From NCBI GenBank assembly GCA_942490945.1, contig CALNYZ010000018.1, positions 1,488,001 through 1,552,000 of the forward strand: a DNA stretch of 64,000 nt. The letters run 5' to 3'. Both the position numbers and the translations under genes were made by a program. Shown here piece after piece: positions 28,926 to 36,537 of this stretch. Each line of letters opens with the position of its first letter. Positions within the stretch are counted from its first letter, which is position 1. Origin of the DNA: CALNYZ01 sp942490945 (GTDB taxonomy: Bacteria > Pseudomonadota > Gammaproteobacteria > UBA6429 > Thiohalophilaceae). The notes below the pieces were generated by a model, which worked only from the letters and a program-made list of their open reading frames with translations, was not told the DNA's origin and did not search any database.

Positions 28926-29507
28926 TTAATTTTTTGATAACAGTTTATGTCTTGCGTCCTGGTGTAATGTAGGGTCGAACACCGTTAGTTTTGTATTGCA
29001 CTCAGGCAGTCTTGGTTTGACTGGCACCAAACTTAGCATGGCGTCCAGTAGTTTTTTGCTGGGCGAATATTCGTCATTAAGATCGGTAAAAATATATTTA
29101 GGCAAGCGAGCCGAAAAATTGATGCCCATTTTATAAATAACTTTACTCGGTTTTACTTCAGGTGATGCTGCTACCTGTGTCACTTCGGCAAGCAGTGTCA
29201 GTGTGTTTAATTGTTCTTCATTTAGTTTATAGCTACCCTGTTCAGTCGGCTGGTCTTTGTATGCAGGGAAAAACCACATTATTTTACCTCGACGCCCTAA
29301 ACCAACCTGATTGCGAGGGCCGCAAACAGTCGAAATATTTAAACCAACAATTGGGTAAACACGTTCGCCACCACAAAAATTAAAATCCCAAGGATCGATG
29401 GGTTTATCTGATTTAGCCGGCTTATACGCTGGCGACATAAGATCGACTGCGTTTACTGTTAATGGAAATAAGAATAAACAGAATAAGTATAATGCGTACT
29501 TTTTCAT
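28926..29507 (-). CDS. Exported protein of unknown function
   Basis: 193 aa with a clear signal peptide (LYLFCLFLFPLTVNA). GGAG lies nine bases before the ATG. The mature part has three cysteines in its first half or near the end (NFCGGERVYP, STVCGPRN, LPECNTKL) and an aromatic segment KIMWFFPAYKDQP. I do not recognise the family. It sits 10 bp upstream of the SCO gene, so the two are probably one transcript, and it follows the terminator of the oxidase genes. A periplasmic role in copper enzyme maturation is a context-based guess. Confidence 0.6.
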   Translation of the reverse strand: MKKYALYLFCLFLFPLTVNAVDLMSPAYKPAKSDKPIDPWDFNFCGGERVYPIVGLNISTVCGPRNQVGLGRRGKIMWFFPAYKDQPTEQGSYKLNEEQLNTLTLLAEVTQVAASPEVKPSKVIYKMGINFSARLPKYIFTDLNDEYSPSKKLLDAMLSLVPVKPRLPECNTKLTVFDPTLHQDARHKLLSKN

Positions 29508-29544
29508 TTCTTATACTCCTGTCGAATCATAATTTATGGTAACT

Positions 29545-29584
29545 AAAAAATCTCGCTTCTCTTTAACTAGACAGAGAAGCGAGA
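29545..29584 (-). terminator. Rho-independent terminator of the multicopper oxidase operon
   Basis: A 12-bp perfect stem TCTCGCTTCTCT / AGAGAAGCGAGA (29551-29562 with 29573-29584) with a 10-nt loop. On the minus strand it is followed by a run of six T (29550-29545), just after the stop of the gene ending at 29600. Confidence 0.92.
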
Positions 29585-29599
29585 TGGTTGCGTTGACGA

Positions 29600-31042
29600 T
29601 TAATAATTTAATTGTGAATACACAGTCCCACCGCTGTAAGTATTATTGTTGCGTAGATCCCGGTAGGAGACTTCAGGGTACCAGCTGCCACTTCCAGAAG
29701 GTAACGTCACCATAATGTCCTTGGTCTGACCAGGAGATACTTCAAGGCTGGTGACATTCCTCGGGCTTGGTAAGGCAAAGCCATCCACGTTGTGCACAGT
29801 GAAGGTTTGGCTGCTGCCGCTTGCGTTACGTATTCTGAATGTACTGTTAACTGAATGTATACCAATCAGGCGTATAGCAACCCTGGCACCGGGTGTCGCG
29901 GTGAATACTTCAGCTGGTGCACCGGTACTTCTGCCTTCCTGGCCATTGACCAAAAAGTATTGAGGGTTGTAGTCAGCGAAGACCGGCGAATCCATCACAG
30001 CAGTATGGTATGCAGGATCAACGGTACTTAATACCCAGTTCCACTCGAAGTCATAAGTAGGTCCATTGTTGTTAATGCGATTACCGTTTTTAACAATCAA
30101 TGCCCCGTACATACCCATTTCCAGGTGTTTTACTGTGTGCACATGACAATGGTACATGTGACTACCAACGTACCGACTATCAACACTAAATGTATATGTA
30201 TCGCCAAGTACTGCCGCGCCAGTTTCGGGTACGCCATCTTCAGATTGAGGCACATCAACACCGTGCGGGTGAATGGTATGGCCATGGTAGGGAGGTTGTT
30301 CTTGTGGCGCCATCATCATGTTTAAATTGATATTGGCTTGTTGGCCGACATTTAATTCCAGTGTTGGGCTGGGAAGGGTACAACCACCACCGCCGCCCAT
30401 ACCACCAGGGCAGAATACCCAGAAGTTGACATTACGACCGTCATGCATGGTTTTATTAAAGTTGCGGACGACTAATTGTACATTGCCGGCATCAAGCACA
30501 GGTACAGCACCACCGGCACCACCGCCGCCCATGCCGCCGCCACCGCCGCCATCCATACCGCCACTACCTGAGTCGCCACCCGATGAACCACCAGAGCTAC
30601 CACTACCGACAGTAATGGTCATGTCTTTCGGGCTAAAGCTGATATCAGCGCGAGTATTATTTACATCATAAACACCATCGCTATTGGCAGAGAATTTTAT
30701 ATCCGCCGAAAAGCTGCCACGACCACGTGAGCGGATATAGATAGTGCGATTACTGCTGCTAATGCTATAAGAATAAATATTAGAGTACGATCCTTTTGAA
30801 ACGGACAAACCGGAAGGAAAACTCCATTGAAATGTTTTGCTTCTTCCACCATCATCGCCGCTAAATCGAATTGTGCCCGTGGAGCCATTACCAAGTGTGA
30901 GTGCTGATGGCGACAAGCTGGCACTGGCTGCGATGGCAACATTACTGACAGTAAATGCAGTTACAGTTAAAAGAAACATCATGCCTATTTGTTTGAAGGT
31001 TGATGTCACGAATGAATTTGTAAGTGTGTTTATATATTTCAT
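29600..31042 (-). CDS. Multicopper oxidase-like protein B (T1/T3-type motifs in first cupredoxin domain)
   Basis: 480 aa; start at ATG 31042, nine bases after GGAGG (the ATG at 31051 touches that site). Signal peptide, then a ~100-residue beta-type domain shared with the upstream neighbour, a Gly-rich linker (residues ~146-180), and two cupredoxin domains. The first has HGHTIHPHG (~253-261) and MYHCHVHTVKHLEMGMYG (~296-313), so both a His pair and the HCH/His/Met type-1 copper ligands are present. The second keeps the FLVNGQEG fold marker but lacks the usual HxHG and HxH motifs. Family enzymes oxidise substrates and reduce O2 or, in nitrite reductases, nitrite. The missing second-domain ligands are found in protein A. 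Confidence 0.75.
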   Translation of the reverse strand: MKYINTLTNSFVTSTFKQIGMMFLLTVTAFTVSNVAIAASASLSPSALTLGNGSTGTIRFSGDDGGRSKTFQWSFPSGLSVSKGSYSNIYSYSISSSNRTIYIRSRGRGSFSADIKFSANSDGVYDVNNTRADISFSPKDMTITVGSGSSGGSSGGDSGSGGMDGGGGGGMGGGGAGGAVPVLDAGNVQLVVRNFNKTMHDGRNVNFWVFCPGGMGGGGGCTLPSPTLELNVGQQANINLNMMMAPQEQPPYHGHTIHPHGVDVPQSEDGVPETGAAVLGDTYTFSVDSRYVGSHMYHCHVHTVKHLEMGMYGALIVKNGNRINNNGPTYDFEWNWVLSTVDPAYHTAVMDSPVFADYNPQYFLVNGQEGRSTGAPAEVFTATPGARVAIRLIGIHSVNSTFRIRNASGSSQTFTVHNVDGFALPSPRNVTSLEVSPGQTKDIMVTLPSGSGSWYPEVSYRDLRNNNTYSGGTVYSQLNY

Positions 31043-31057
31043 GGTTATCATCCTCCC

Positions 31058-32350
31058 TTAGTTGCCGACAATCAGTGTTGCAGTACCGTTCAAATAGACA
31101 CCGTTAGCGGTTTCCATCTGTGCGGTATGCACATGCATTGGGAAGATGCCATTACGTAACTGATACAGCACCATCATGGTCTGGCCGGCTTTGACGTTAA
31201 TTGTGTCTTGCCATTCGAAATTACTTAAATGCGTACCATTTCGACTGATAACCTGAAAGTGATTGCCGTGCCAATGTAAAGATTGATCAAACTGACCCGC
31301 ATTAACAATGCGCACAAGACCAACCTGGCCAGAATTACCCTCCAGAACCGTGTTTGGATCGTGCATGCCATCGAAGCCACCCTGGCCGTTGATCATGAAA
31401 TAATTTGGACGATAGGTTCCGGTGCTAACACTTTGGCCGGCACTGGCACGATTATTCCAACGTGGCACATCCATATCGGCAAGTACCCATAAGCGTTCAA
31501 TGTTATAACTTGGACCGTTATCCCAGACCCGGTTGTTACTGTTTGAGCGAACGATTAGCGCACCGTGTAAACCCATGGAACGGTTTACATTACTGTTTAA
31601 TGTGTCGCGATAGAAAAACACACCGCCATTGCTAGGGGTAAACGTGTACGTTTTGCTTTGTCCGGGAGCGATTGAACCGGTATCACTGGTGACACCCTGG
31701 ATTACAAAGTTATGACTGCGATTGTTATTGTTTACAACTTCGATAGAAATTGATTGGCCTTGTGTGGCTTCAATGAGTGGACCAGGTACCATTGGCGGCA
31801 AACCATTGCCATCGGTATAACCCCAGACATTAATAACTGCACCACCGTCACCGTTTATCGTCAGGTAACCAGGTTCTATATAAAGCGTATAGTCAGCATT
31901 GCCGGAGCCTGAGCTGCCACCTCCCGTTGGCGGTGGTGTGCTACCGCCTCCTGATGAGCCACCGACAGTAACAGTGACATCTGCAGGATTCAGACTGATT
32001 TCAGCACGCTGGTTTTGCATGACATAAGTGCCAGCATTATTTGATGATACGTTGATGGTTGCAGAGAAGCTGCCACGTCCAGCACTCTCAACCTGTATGT
32101 ATCCACGATCTGATCTTACTCTGAATCGATATAGATTTGAGCTTGAACCCGTGGTGATGTTGAGTCCCGCGGGCAGGCTCCAACGAAACTCTCGCTGGTT
32201 GCCGGAATCATCACCACTTATAGTAAATGAACCATTGGCACCGACAGCAATATTCACAGAATTTGTAGATAGATTCGCGCTTGCCGCGTAGCTTGTACTG
32301 CTGAGTAAGCAGACAATAGCGAACAGAAGTAACTGGGCAACTTTGCTCAT
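31058..32350 (-). CDS. Multicopper oxidase-like protein A (His motifs only in second cupredoxin domain)
   Basis: 430 aa from ATG 32350 (GGAGG six bases upstream; the frame extends to 32434 but without signal features). Signal peptide ending STSYA, then the same ~100-residue N-terminal domain as protein B, a Gly/Ser/Pro linker and two cupredoxin domains. In the first, the position of HCH reads FFYRDTLNS, so type-1 ligands are absent. The second has LHWHGNHFQV (~358-367) and FPMHVHTAQMETANG (~404-418): histidines are kept but the type-1 cysteine is valine. Alone it could not make a full multicopper site. It ends 15 bp before the start of protein B, in one operon. Confidence 0.75.
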   Translation of the reverse strand: MSKVAQLLLFAIVCLLSSTSYAASANLSTNSVNIAVGANGSFTISGDDSGNQREFRWSLPAGLNITTGSSSNLYRFRVRSDRGYIQVESAGRGSFSATINVSSNNAGTYVMQNQRAEISLNPADVTVTVGGSSGGGSTPPPTGGGSSGSGNADYTLYIEPGYLTINGDGGAVINVWGYTDGNGLPPMVPGPLIEATQGQSISIEVVNNNNRSHNFVIQGVTSDTGSIAPGQSKTYTFTPSNGGVFFYRDTLNSNVNRSMGLHGALIVRSNSNNRVWDNGPSYNIERLWVLADMDVPRWNNRASAGQSVSTGTYRPNYFMINGQGGFDGMHDPNTVLEGNSGQVGLVRIVNAGQFDQSLHWHGNHFQVISRNGTHLSNFEWQDTINVKAGQTMMVLYQLRNGIFPMHVHTAQMETANGVYLNGTATLIVGN

Positions 32351-32759
32351 GTTTATCCTCCATTGGAATGTGGAGGGATTCTGAACAGCAATCGCGTTGT
32401 TTTGCCTGAATGGGCAACGTATTGAATTCAACATTCCGTCTCCACAAAAGATTGTGGTAAAAAGCGTCCAAGCAGCTTTTTCAGGCGGGATGTGTGGCCT
32501 TCATGTACACGCGTTGAATTTCGCAAAGTGGGGCGAAAGATGTGTGTACTACTAATCCATAGTGCATCGTACTCGCAATCTTCATGTGTGTAAATAATGT
32601 ACACATAAAAATAACTTGTGACATGGGTAGTTTACATTCATTCTTGAATATATCAACCAAGTAAAGTAGTAGGTAATAGATGAATTATTCTGTCTTTTCT
32701 TCGTTATTTGCGCGAAGAAGCAAATTAATTAAGATTTGTGAATTATTCCAACAGGTGAA
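32351..32759 (-). promoter_or_regulatory. Hairpin-rich leader of the multicopper oxidase operon
   Basis: 409-bp gap. Five short stem-loops lie in a row: TTTCGC/GCGAAA (32519-32538), AAAAAGC/GCTTTTT (32459-32481, terminator-like with T-run), CCACAA/TTGTGG (32442-32457), TTGCC/GGCAA with a six-base loop (32402-32417) and CCTCCA/TGGAGG (32357-32376), whose inner arm contains the ribosome-binding site of protein A. An inverted repeat ATGTGT/ACACAT (32584-32606) lies further upstream and may be part of the promoter. The regulator encoded just upstream is an RNA-binding ANTAR type. Confidence 0.5.
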
Positions 32760-33395
32760 TCATTCTAGCGAGATGCTATTGATGAGAAGTTTTAATCTGT
32801 CTGAGGCTTCAATTACCTGTTTAGCAATATCGTGCATTTTAATACGGTTTGTGCGCGCATAATTTCGCATGGCTTTTTCTGCTTTTATTGCATCGAAACT
32901 GGAATTTGCCATGATGATACCAATTGCAATACTGACATCCCGATCTTTATTCAGGGCGGCGGTAAGATTGGCTTTGGACGAGTGCAGCGATTTAATTTCA
33001 ACCGACCGTGTTAGTGCCGTTTCGATAGTTGGAATCATGCTGTCAACGTCGATCGGTTTGATTAAATATCCCAGTGCACCTTCATTGACTGCCTCAGCTA
33101 CTGTAGTTGAATCACTAAAGGCAGACAGAAATAAAAATGGAATGGTATGTTCTTCATAAAGTATTTTTGCGGTCTCGATTCCGGATAATACCGGCATGCG
33201 TATGTCCAGTATTGCCAGATCGATTGTATTAATGTCAGGAATTTCGAGCGCTTCAGTTCCAGATGAAGCCTCGATAACATGGTAGCCCGCATCACGCAGT
33301 CCGGCACTAAGTGTTGCCAGCACCAGGGCATCATCATCAACTACTAATAAACTGGAATTATGCGCTTTGTCTTGTAGTGTCATCACTGTTATCAC
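32760..33395 (-). CDS. Response regulator with ANTAR RNA-binding output domain
   Basis: 211 aa. Receiver domain: acidic pair in LLVVDDDALVL, phospho-acceptor aspartate in LAILDIRMPVLSG, Thr/Ser in FLFLSAFSDS and lysine in GYLIKPID. The C-terminal ~65 residues match ANTAR (AIGIIMANSSFDAIKAEKA, then YARTNRIKMHDIAKQVIEA). ANTAR proteins such as EutV, NasR and AmiR bind paired hexaloop hairpins in nascent mRNA and prevent termination. The gene start overlaps the kinase gene's end by about 38 bp, and the copper-protein genes follow on the same strand. Its RNA target is therefore probably their leader. Confidence 0.88.
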   Translation of the reverse strand: MITVMTLQDKAHNSSLLVVDDDALVLATLSAGLRDAGYHVIEASSGTEALEIPDINTIDLAILDIRMPVLSGIETAKILYEEHTIPFLFLSAFSDSTTVAEAVNEGALGYLIKPIDVDSMIPTIETALTRSVEIKSLHSSKANLTAALNKDRDVSIAIGIIMANSSFDAIKAEKAMRNYARTNRIKMHDIAKQVIEASDRLKLLINSISLE

Positions 33396-35319
33396 TTTGA
33401 ATTACAACCGGAGCGGTCAGGGTAAGTTTTGCTACAACGCTAGCATGTTTTTTATGTATTGTTAAGTGCGCGCCATTTTTCGGCAGCAGTGAATAAACCA
33501 GATTTAATCCGGCACCCAGACCTTTTTTGCTTTGATACTCAAATTCAGCACCTTGTGGCAAACAATTGTTTTCAATTAGTAATGCTAAAGATGAAGAACG
33601 TCTGGACAGGTTAATTCGAACTGATTTTCCTGCATCAGGCGAGTGTTTGATCGCATTAAAGATAAGCTCATTTATGATCAATGCAATAGCAACCGCATCA
33701 TCTTCATTCTGAATATGATACGAATGGCTATCAGCATCCATAAAGGGTGAAATATTACAACCGGTAAAGCTGTTGGCTGCAACGGTGATAGAGGAGACGA
33801 GATCGTCCAGAAAAATGTAATTACCATTCTGTTCGCAAGATAAACCATGAATCAATGAAACGGAGTTTAATTGACTGATTGCATGTTCGAGCGTGGTATT
33901 GTTTGTTGTATCCGTTTTGGTGTGTCTTCGCAGCAAACCAATTACGCCCTGCAAATTGTTTTTAATTCGATGGTGAACTTCACGAATTAAGGTGTCACGT
34001 TGATTTTTTTCGTGTTTTAATCGTAATGCTTCCTGAAGCTTTCTGGTGCTGATGTCGCGAATTAACCCGAGTATGACAGGCTGATTTTCAGACGTCTTGT
34101 CGATGGAGCCGGATAATTCTACCCATACAGTGTTTTGTTCAGATTCAGGTTGAATGCGGTGTTCCACGTTGTGTGCCAGGTCAGTCTCAAGACATTTATT
34201 GAAGTACTCAATGACACTATCACGATCTTCAGGATGCGTTATGGCAAGGTATGCTTCGTATGTTTGAGGAATAGTATCGGAAAATATTTCTGCCACTTCG
34301 TGTGACCAGTTGATTATTTTTGAATCATGATTATAAGACCAGGTAGCGATGCGACTAAAGTCAAGCGTATGTTCCAGTTGTTCCTTGGTTTTTTTTAATT
34401 TTATTTCATACTCATTACGTTTTTTTTCAATATTTGACAAAAAAGCGAGATATGCGAGACTGATAAGGATAAACACCAGGTAAATGTAAATAGCGCGCGT
34501 AACTATCTTGTTCTTTTGTTCAGTATACAGATTGCTATCAGCAACACTTACAAGATCCCACCGGGTACCTTGTACAGGTAATGAATAATCATTATTTTCA
34601 AGTTCCTGCGCTGATAATATATAGCTTTTGTTATTTTTTATAAGATCGACGCGCGTGCCATCTGCTGTTAATTCAATTAATCCGCTGATATTATTTTTCA
34701 CCAGATATAACCGATGGCCAAAAATCTGTGCATTGCCCAGGAATCGCTGGATGTCTGTCGGTTTGAAACTGATAAAAAACACTTCAGATGTGCTTGAATC
34801 ATCATGAGGGAACAGGTCAATAGGTGTCATTACATCAAAGTGTTGCACCTCGGGATGAGGGTGGATGAAAATATCATAACTAAACCCGCTTTTTGAAAAG
34901 TTCTTGATATCTGACTGGCATAATTCATTGACGAGCAAATCATAGTTACCAATAATTGGTGTGCCAACACCGTTGGCAATGGTAATTGCAAAGTAATTCG
35001 GGAAATACGCTGCCGCATCAGTTGTAAGCTGTTCAAGCAATGTATCATTTTCCGGAGATGTGGCCAGCTTGCGCAGGAGTTGTAGTCTGTCGTGGGAAAA
35101 AATATTTACCTGATGTCGCAGGTGCTTAACATAGGCGCTGATTTCATTCGCTGCGCCGGTTACCGATTGTTTGGACAATAACTTTTGGTGATGCGTGAAT
35201 TGACTGTACTGCGACACGGCTTGCCATGTTAATAACAGGCCGACTAACAACAGGGTGGCAATAATAAAACATACAGAATAGCCATTTGGACAGCGCGATA
35301 ATTTATACGTTTTTCCCAT
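33358..35319 (-). CDS. Membrane histidine kinase, HisKA_2 type, with periplasmic sensor and PAS
   Basis: 653 aa. TM1 at ~17-37, about 240 periplasmic residues (Cache-like sensor by layout), TM2 around residues 280-300, a short coiled coil, a PAS domain with PAC segment (~315-430) and the HisKA_2 phospho-acceptor LIREVHHRIKNNLQGVIGLL. The ATPase lobe has LIINELIFNAIKHSP and a G-box GLGAGLNLVYSL. HisKA_2 kinases pair with ANTAR regulators in the EutW/EutV systems, as here. The sensed ligand is unknown. The 3' end overlaps the regulator gene. Confidence 0.87.
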   Translation of the reverse strand: MGKTYKLSRCPNGYSVCFIIATLLLVGLLLTWQAVSQYSQFTHHQKLLSKQSVTGAANEISAYVKHLRHQVNIFSHDRLQLLRKLATSPENDTLLEQLTTDAAAYFPNYFAITIANGVGTPIIGNYDLLVNELCQSDIKNFSKSGFSYDIFIHPHPEVQHFDVMTPIDLFPHDDSSTSEVFFISFKPTDIQRFLGNAQIFGHRLYLVKNNISGLIELTADGTRVDLIKNNKSYILSAQELENNDYSLPVQGTRWDLVSVADSNLYTEQKNKIVTRAIYIYLVFILISLAYLAFLSNIEKKRNEYEIKLKKTKEQLEHTLDFSRIATWSYNHDSKIINWSHEVAEIFSDTIPQTYEAYLAITHPEDRDSVIEYFNKCLETDLAHNVEHRIQPESEQNTVWVELSGSIDKTSENQPVILGLIRDISTRKLQEALRLKHEKNQRDTLIREVHHRIKNNLQGVIGLLRRHTKTDTTNNTTLEHAISQLNSVSLIHGLSCEQNGNYIFLDDLVSSITVAANSFTGCNISPFMDADSHSYHIQNEDDAVAIALIINELIFNAIKHSPDAGKSVRINLSRRSSSLALLIENNCLPQGAEFEYQSKKGLGAGLNLVYSLLPKNGAHLTIHKKHASVVAKLTLTAPVVIQSDNSDDTTRQSA

Positions 35320-35400
35320 AGCAAAACTATATGGGTGTTGAGTAGATTCTGCAATCTGTATTTATTCAGAATTTGCTATTTATCTAATAAAAACAGACAG

Positions 35401-35865
35401 TTATGGCTTTGGCGCTAATTGCTCGGGGCTGACTTTCGGGACAAAATATGACTCAGCCTCATCCAGATCAACAGAATTGTTATTGTTATCAACGAGCGGA
35501 AATTCATTATCGGCCCAGCCACGCAAACCGGTTTTGAGTGAGTAAACTTCTGTGTATCCCATTTGCTGAAGGATGTCAGCAGTAAATACACTGCGGAAAC
35601 CGGAACGACACATCACGACGACAGGTTTATTTCTGGCGGTAACCAGTTCCGGAACCGTTTCATCATAGTCCCATTCACAGGCTGTCTCGAGAATTCCACG
35701 TGGTACATTAATGGAATTCTCAATATGCATTGCGTCGTACTCATAGGGTTCACGCACATCAACGAGTATGGGTTGCCTGGTTTCCAGCATTTCTTCCAGA
35801 TCCCAGGGAAAGATTTCGTTAATGCGTTCAGCAGTCTCTGCTACAAGTTGCTTGAATGTCTTCAT
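35401..35865 (-). CDS. Single-domain rhodanese sulfurtransferase
   Basis: 154 aa cytoplasmic protein. Rhodanese signatures: PILVDVREPYEYDAMHIENS and the active-site loop VVMCRSGFRS with the persulfide-forming cysteine, then GLRGWADNEFPLV. A ~30-residue acidic/polar tail follows. Rhodaneses move sulfane sulfur between thiols; in sulfur oxidisers they feed TusA/DsrEFH/DsrC relays. It lies 6 bp downstream of the NarL-like regulator, at the end of the dsr-linked transcript unit. Confidence 0.88.
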   Translation of the reverse strand: MKTFKQLVAETAERINEIFPWDLEEMLETRQPILVDVREPYEYDAMHIENSINVPRGILETACEWDYDETVPELVTARNKPVVVMCRSGFRSVFTADILQQMGYTEVYSLKTGLRGWADNEFPLVDNNNNSVDLDEAESYFVPKVSPEQLAPKP

Positions 35866-35871
35866 AATAAA

Positions 35872-36537
35872 TTAAATATTGCTGGTTTGGCGTGACATAC
35901 CGTATTCAACAGCCATAACAGCTGCCTCAACACGGGAATGTACATCGAGCTTCCGCAGTATGGCTTTGACATGAAGTTTAACTGTGCCATCAGATATACC
36001 CAGATTTCGCGCGATTGCCTTGTTGCTCTGACCTTCTGCCAGCAAGCCAAGAATTTCTGTTTCACGTGGCGTGAGTTCGGAGAAGGGACTGTCATTCTCT
36101 TTCTCGACTTTTTCCTTCTTACCCTGTACTGCTCTTGCCAGGACAGGAGCGAGATCGGGTGCGACGACGGTTTTACCATTTATAATGTCACGTAACGCAA
36201 TCACCAGTTCGTCCGGCTCCATATCTTTTAACAAATAACCCTGGGCACCTGCACGCAGAGACTCAACCAGATCAGTTTCGTCGGTGCTTGTTGTTAACAT
36301 GACGATAGGAAGTGATTCGTAGAGTTCACGGAGACCTTTTAATACGCCCAACCCGTCAATGCCAGGCATGCGCATGTCAAGGAGAATAACATCCGGGTTC
36401 AATTCGTCAACCAGGCGGCTTGCTTCCTTGCCTGAGTTGACCGAAGCGATAACATCTATACCCCGGGTTGTTAACAGACCTTCCAGTCCGACACGAAATA
36501 AAGTGTGATCATCGATTAATACAACGCGTATGCTCAT
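35872..36537 (-). CDS. NarL/FixJ-family response regulator
   Basis: 221 aa. Receiver: VVLIDDHTLFRVGLEGLL, phospho-aspartate in VILLDMRMPGIDG, and lysine in GYLLKDMEPDEL. LuxR-type HTH: LTPRETEILGLLAEGQSNKAIARNLGIS and then TVKLHVKAILRKLDVHSR (given as separate segments). The closest known architecture is NarL. The start overlaps the kinase stop by 4 bp (ATGA). Its position after dsrR suggests that it controls, or is expressed with, the dsr operon. Heptamers of NarL type (TACCCAT) occur upstream of dsrA. Confidence 0.9.
   Translation of the reverse strand: MSIRVVLIDDHTLFRVGLEGLLTTRGIDVIASVNSGKEASRLVDELNPDVILLDMRMPGIDGLGVLKGLRELYESLPIVMLTTSTDETDLVESLRAGAQGYLLKDMEPDELVIALRDIINGKTVVAPDLAPVLARAVQGKKEKVEKENDSPFSELTPRETEILGLLAEGQSNKAIARNLGISDGTVKLHVKAILRKLDVHSRVEAAVMAVEYGMSRQTSNI

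Noticed and set aside
30318..30671. Proline-rich 117-aa plus-strand ORF
   Set aside because: It is the antisense of the Gly-rich linker of the multicopper protein; low complexity explains the open frame.
31043..31051. ATG 31051 as start of multicopper-like protein B
   Set aside because: It directly abuts GGAGG; ATG 31042 has the right spacing and begins the signal peptide.
32402..32417. ANTAR hexaloop hairpin (TTGCC/GGCAA with six-base loop)
   Set aside because: The loop on the minus strand is CATTCA, lacking the A at position 1 and G at position 4 found in ANTAR targets; kept only as a generic stem.
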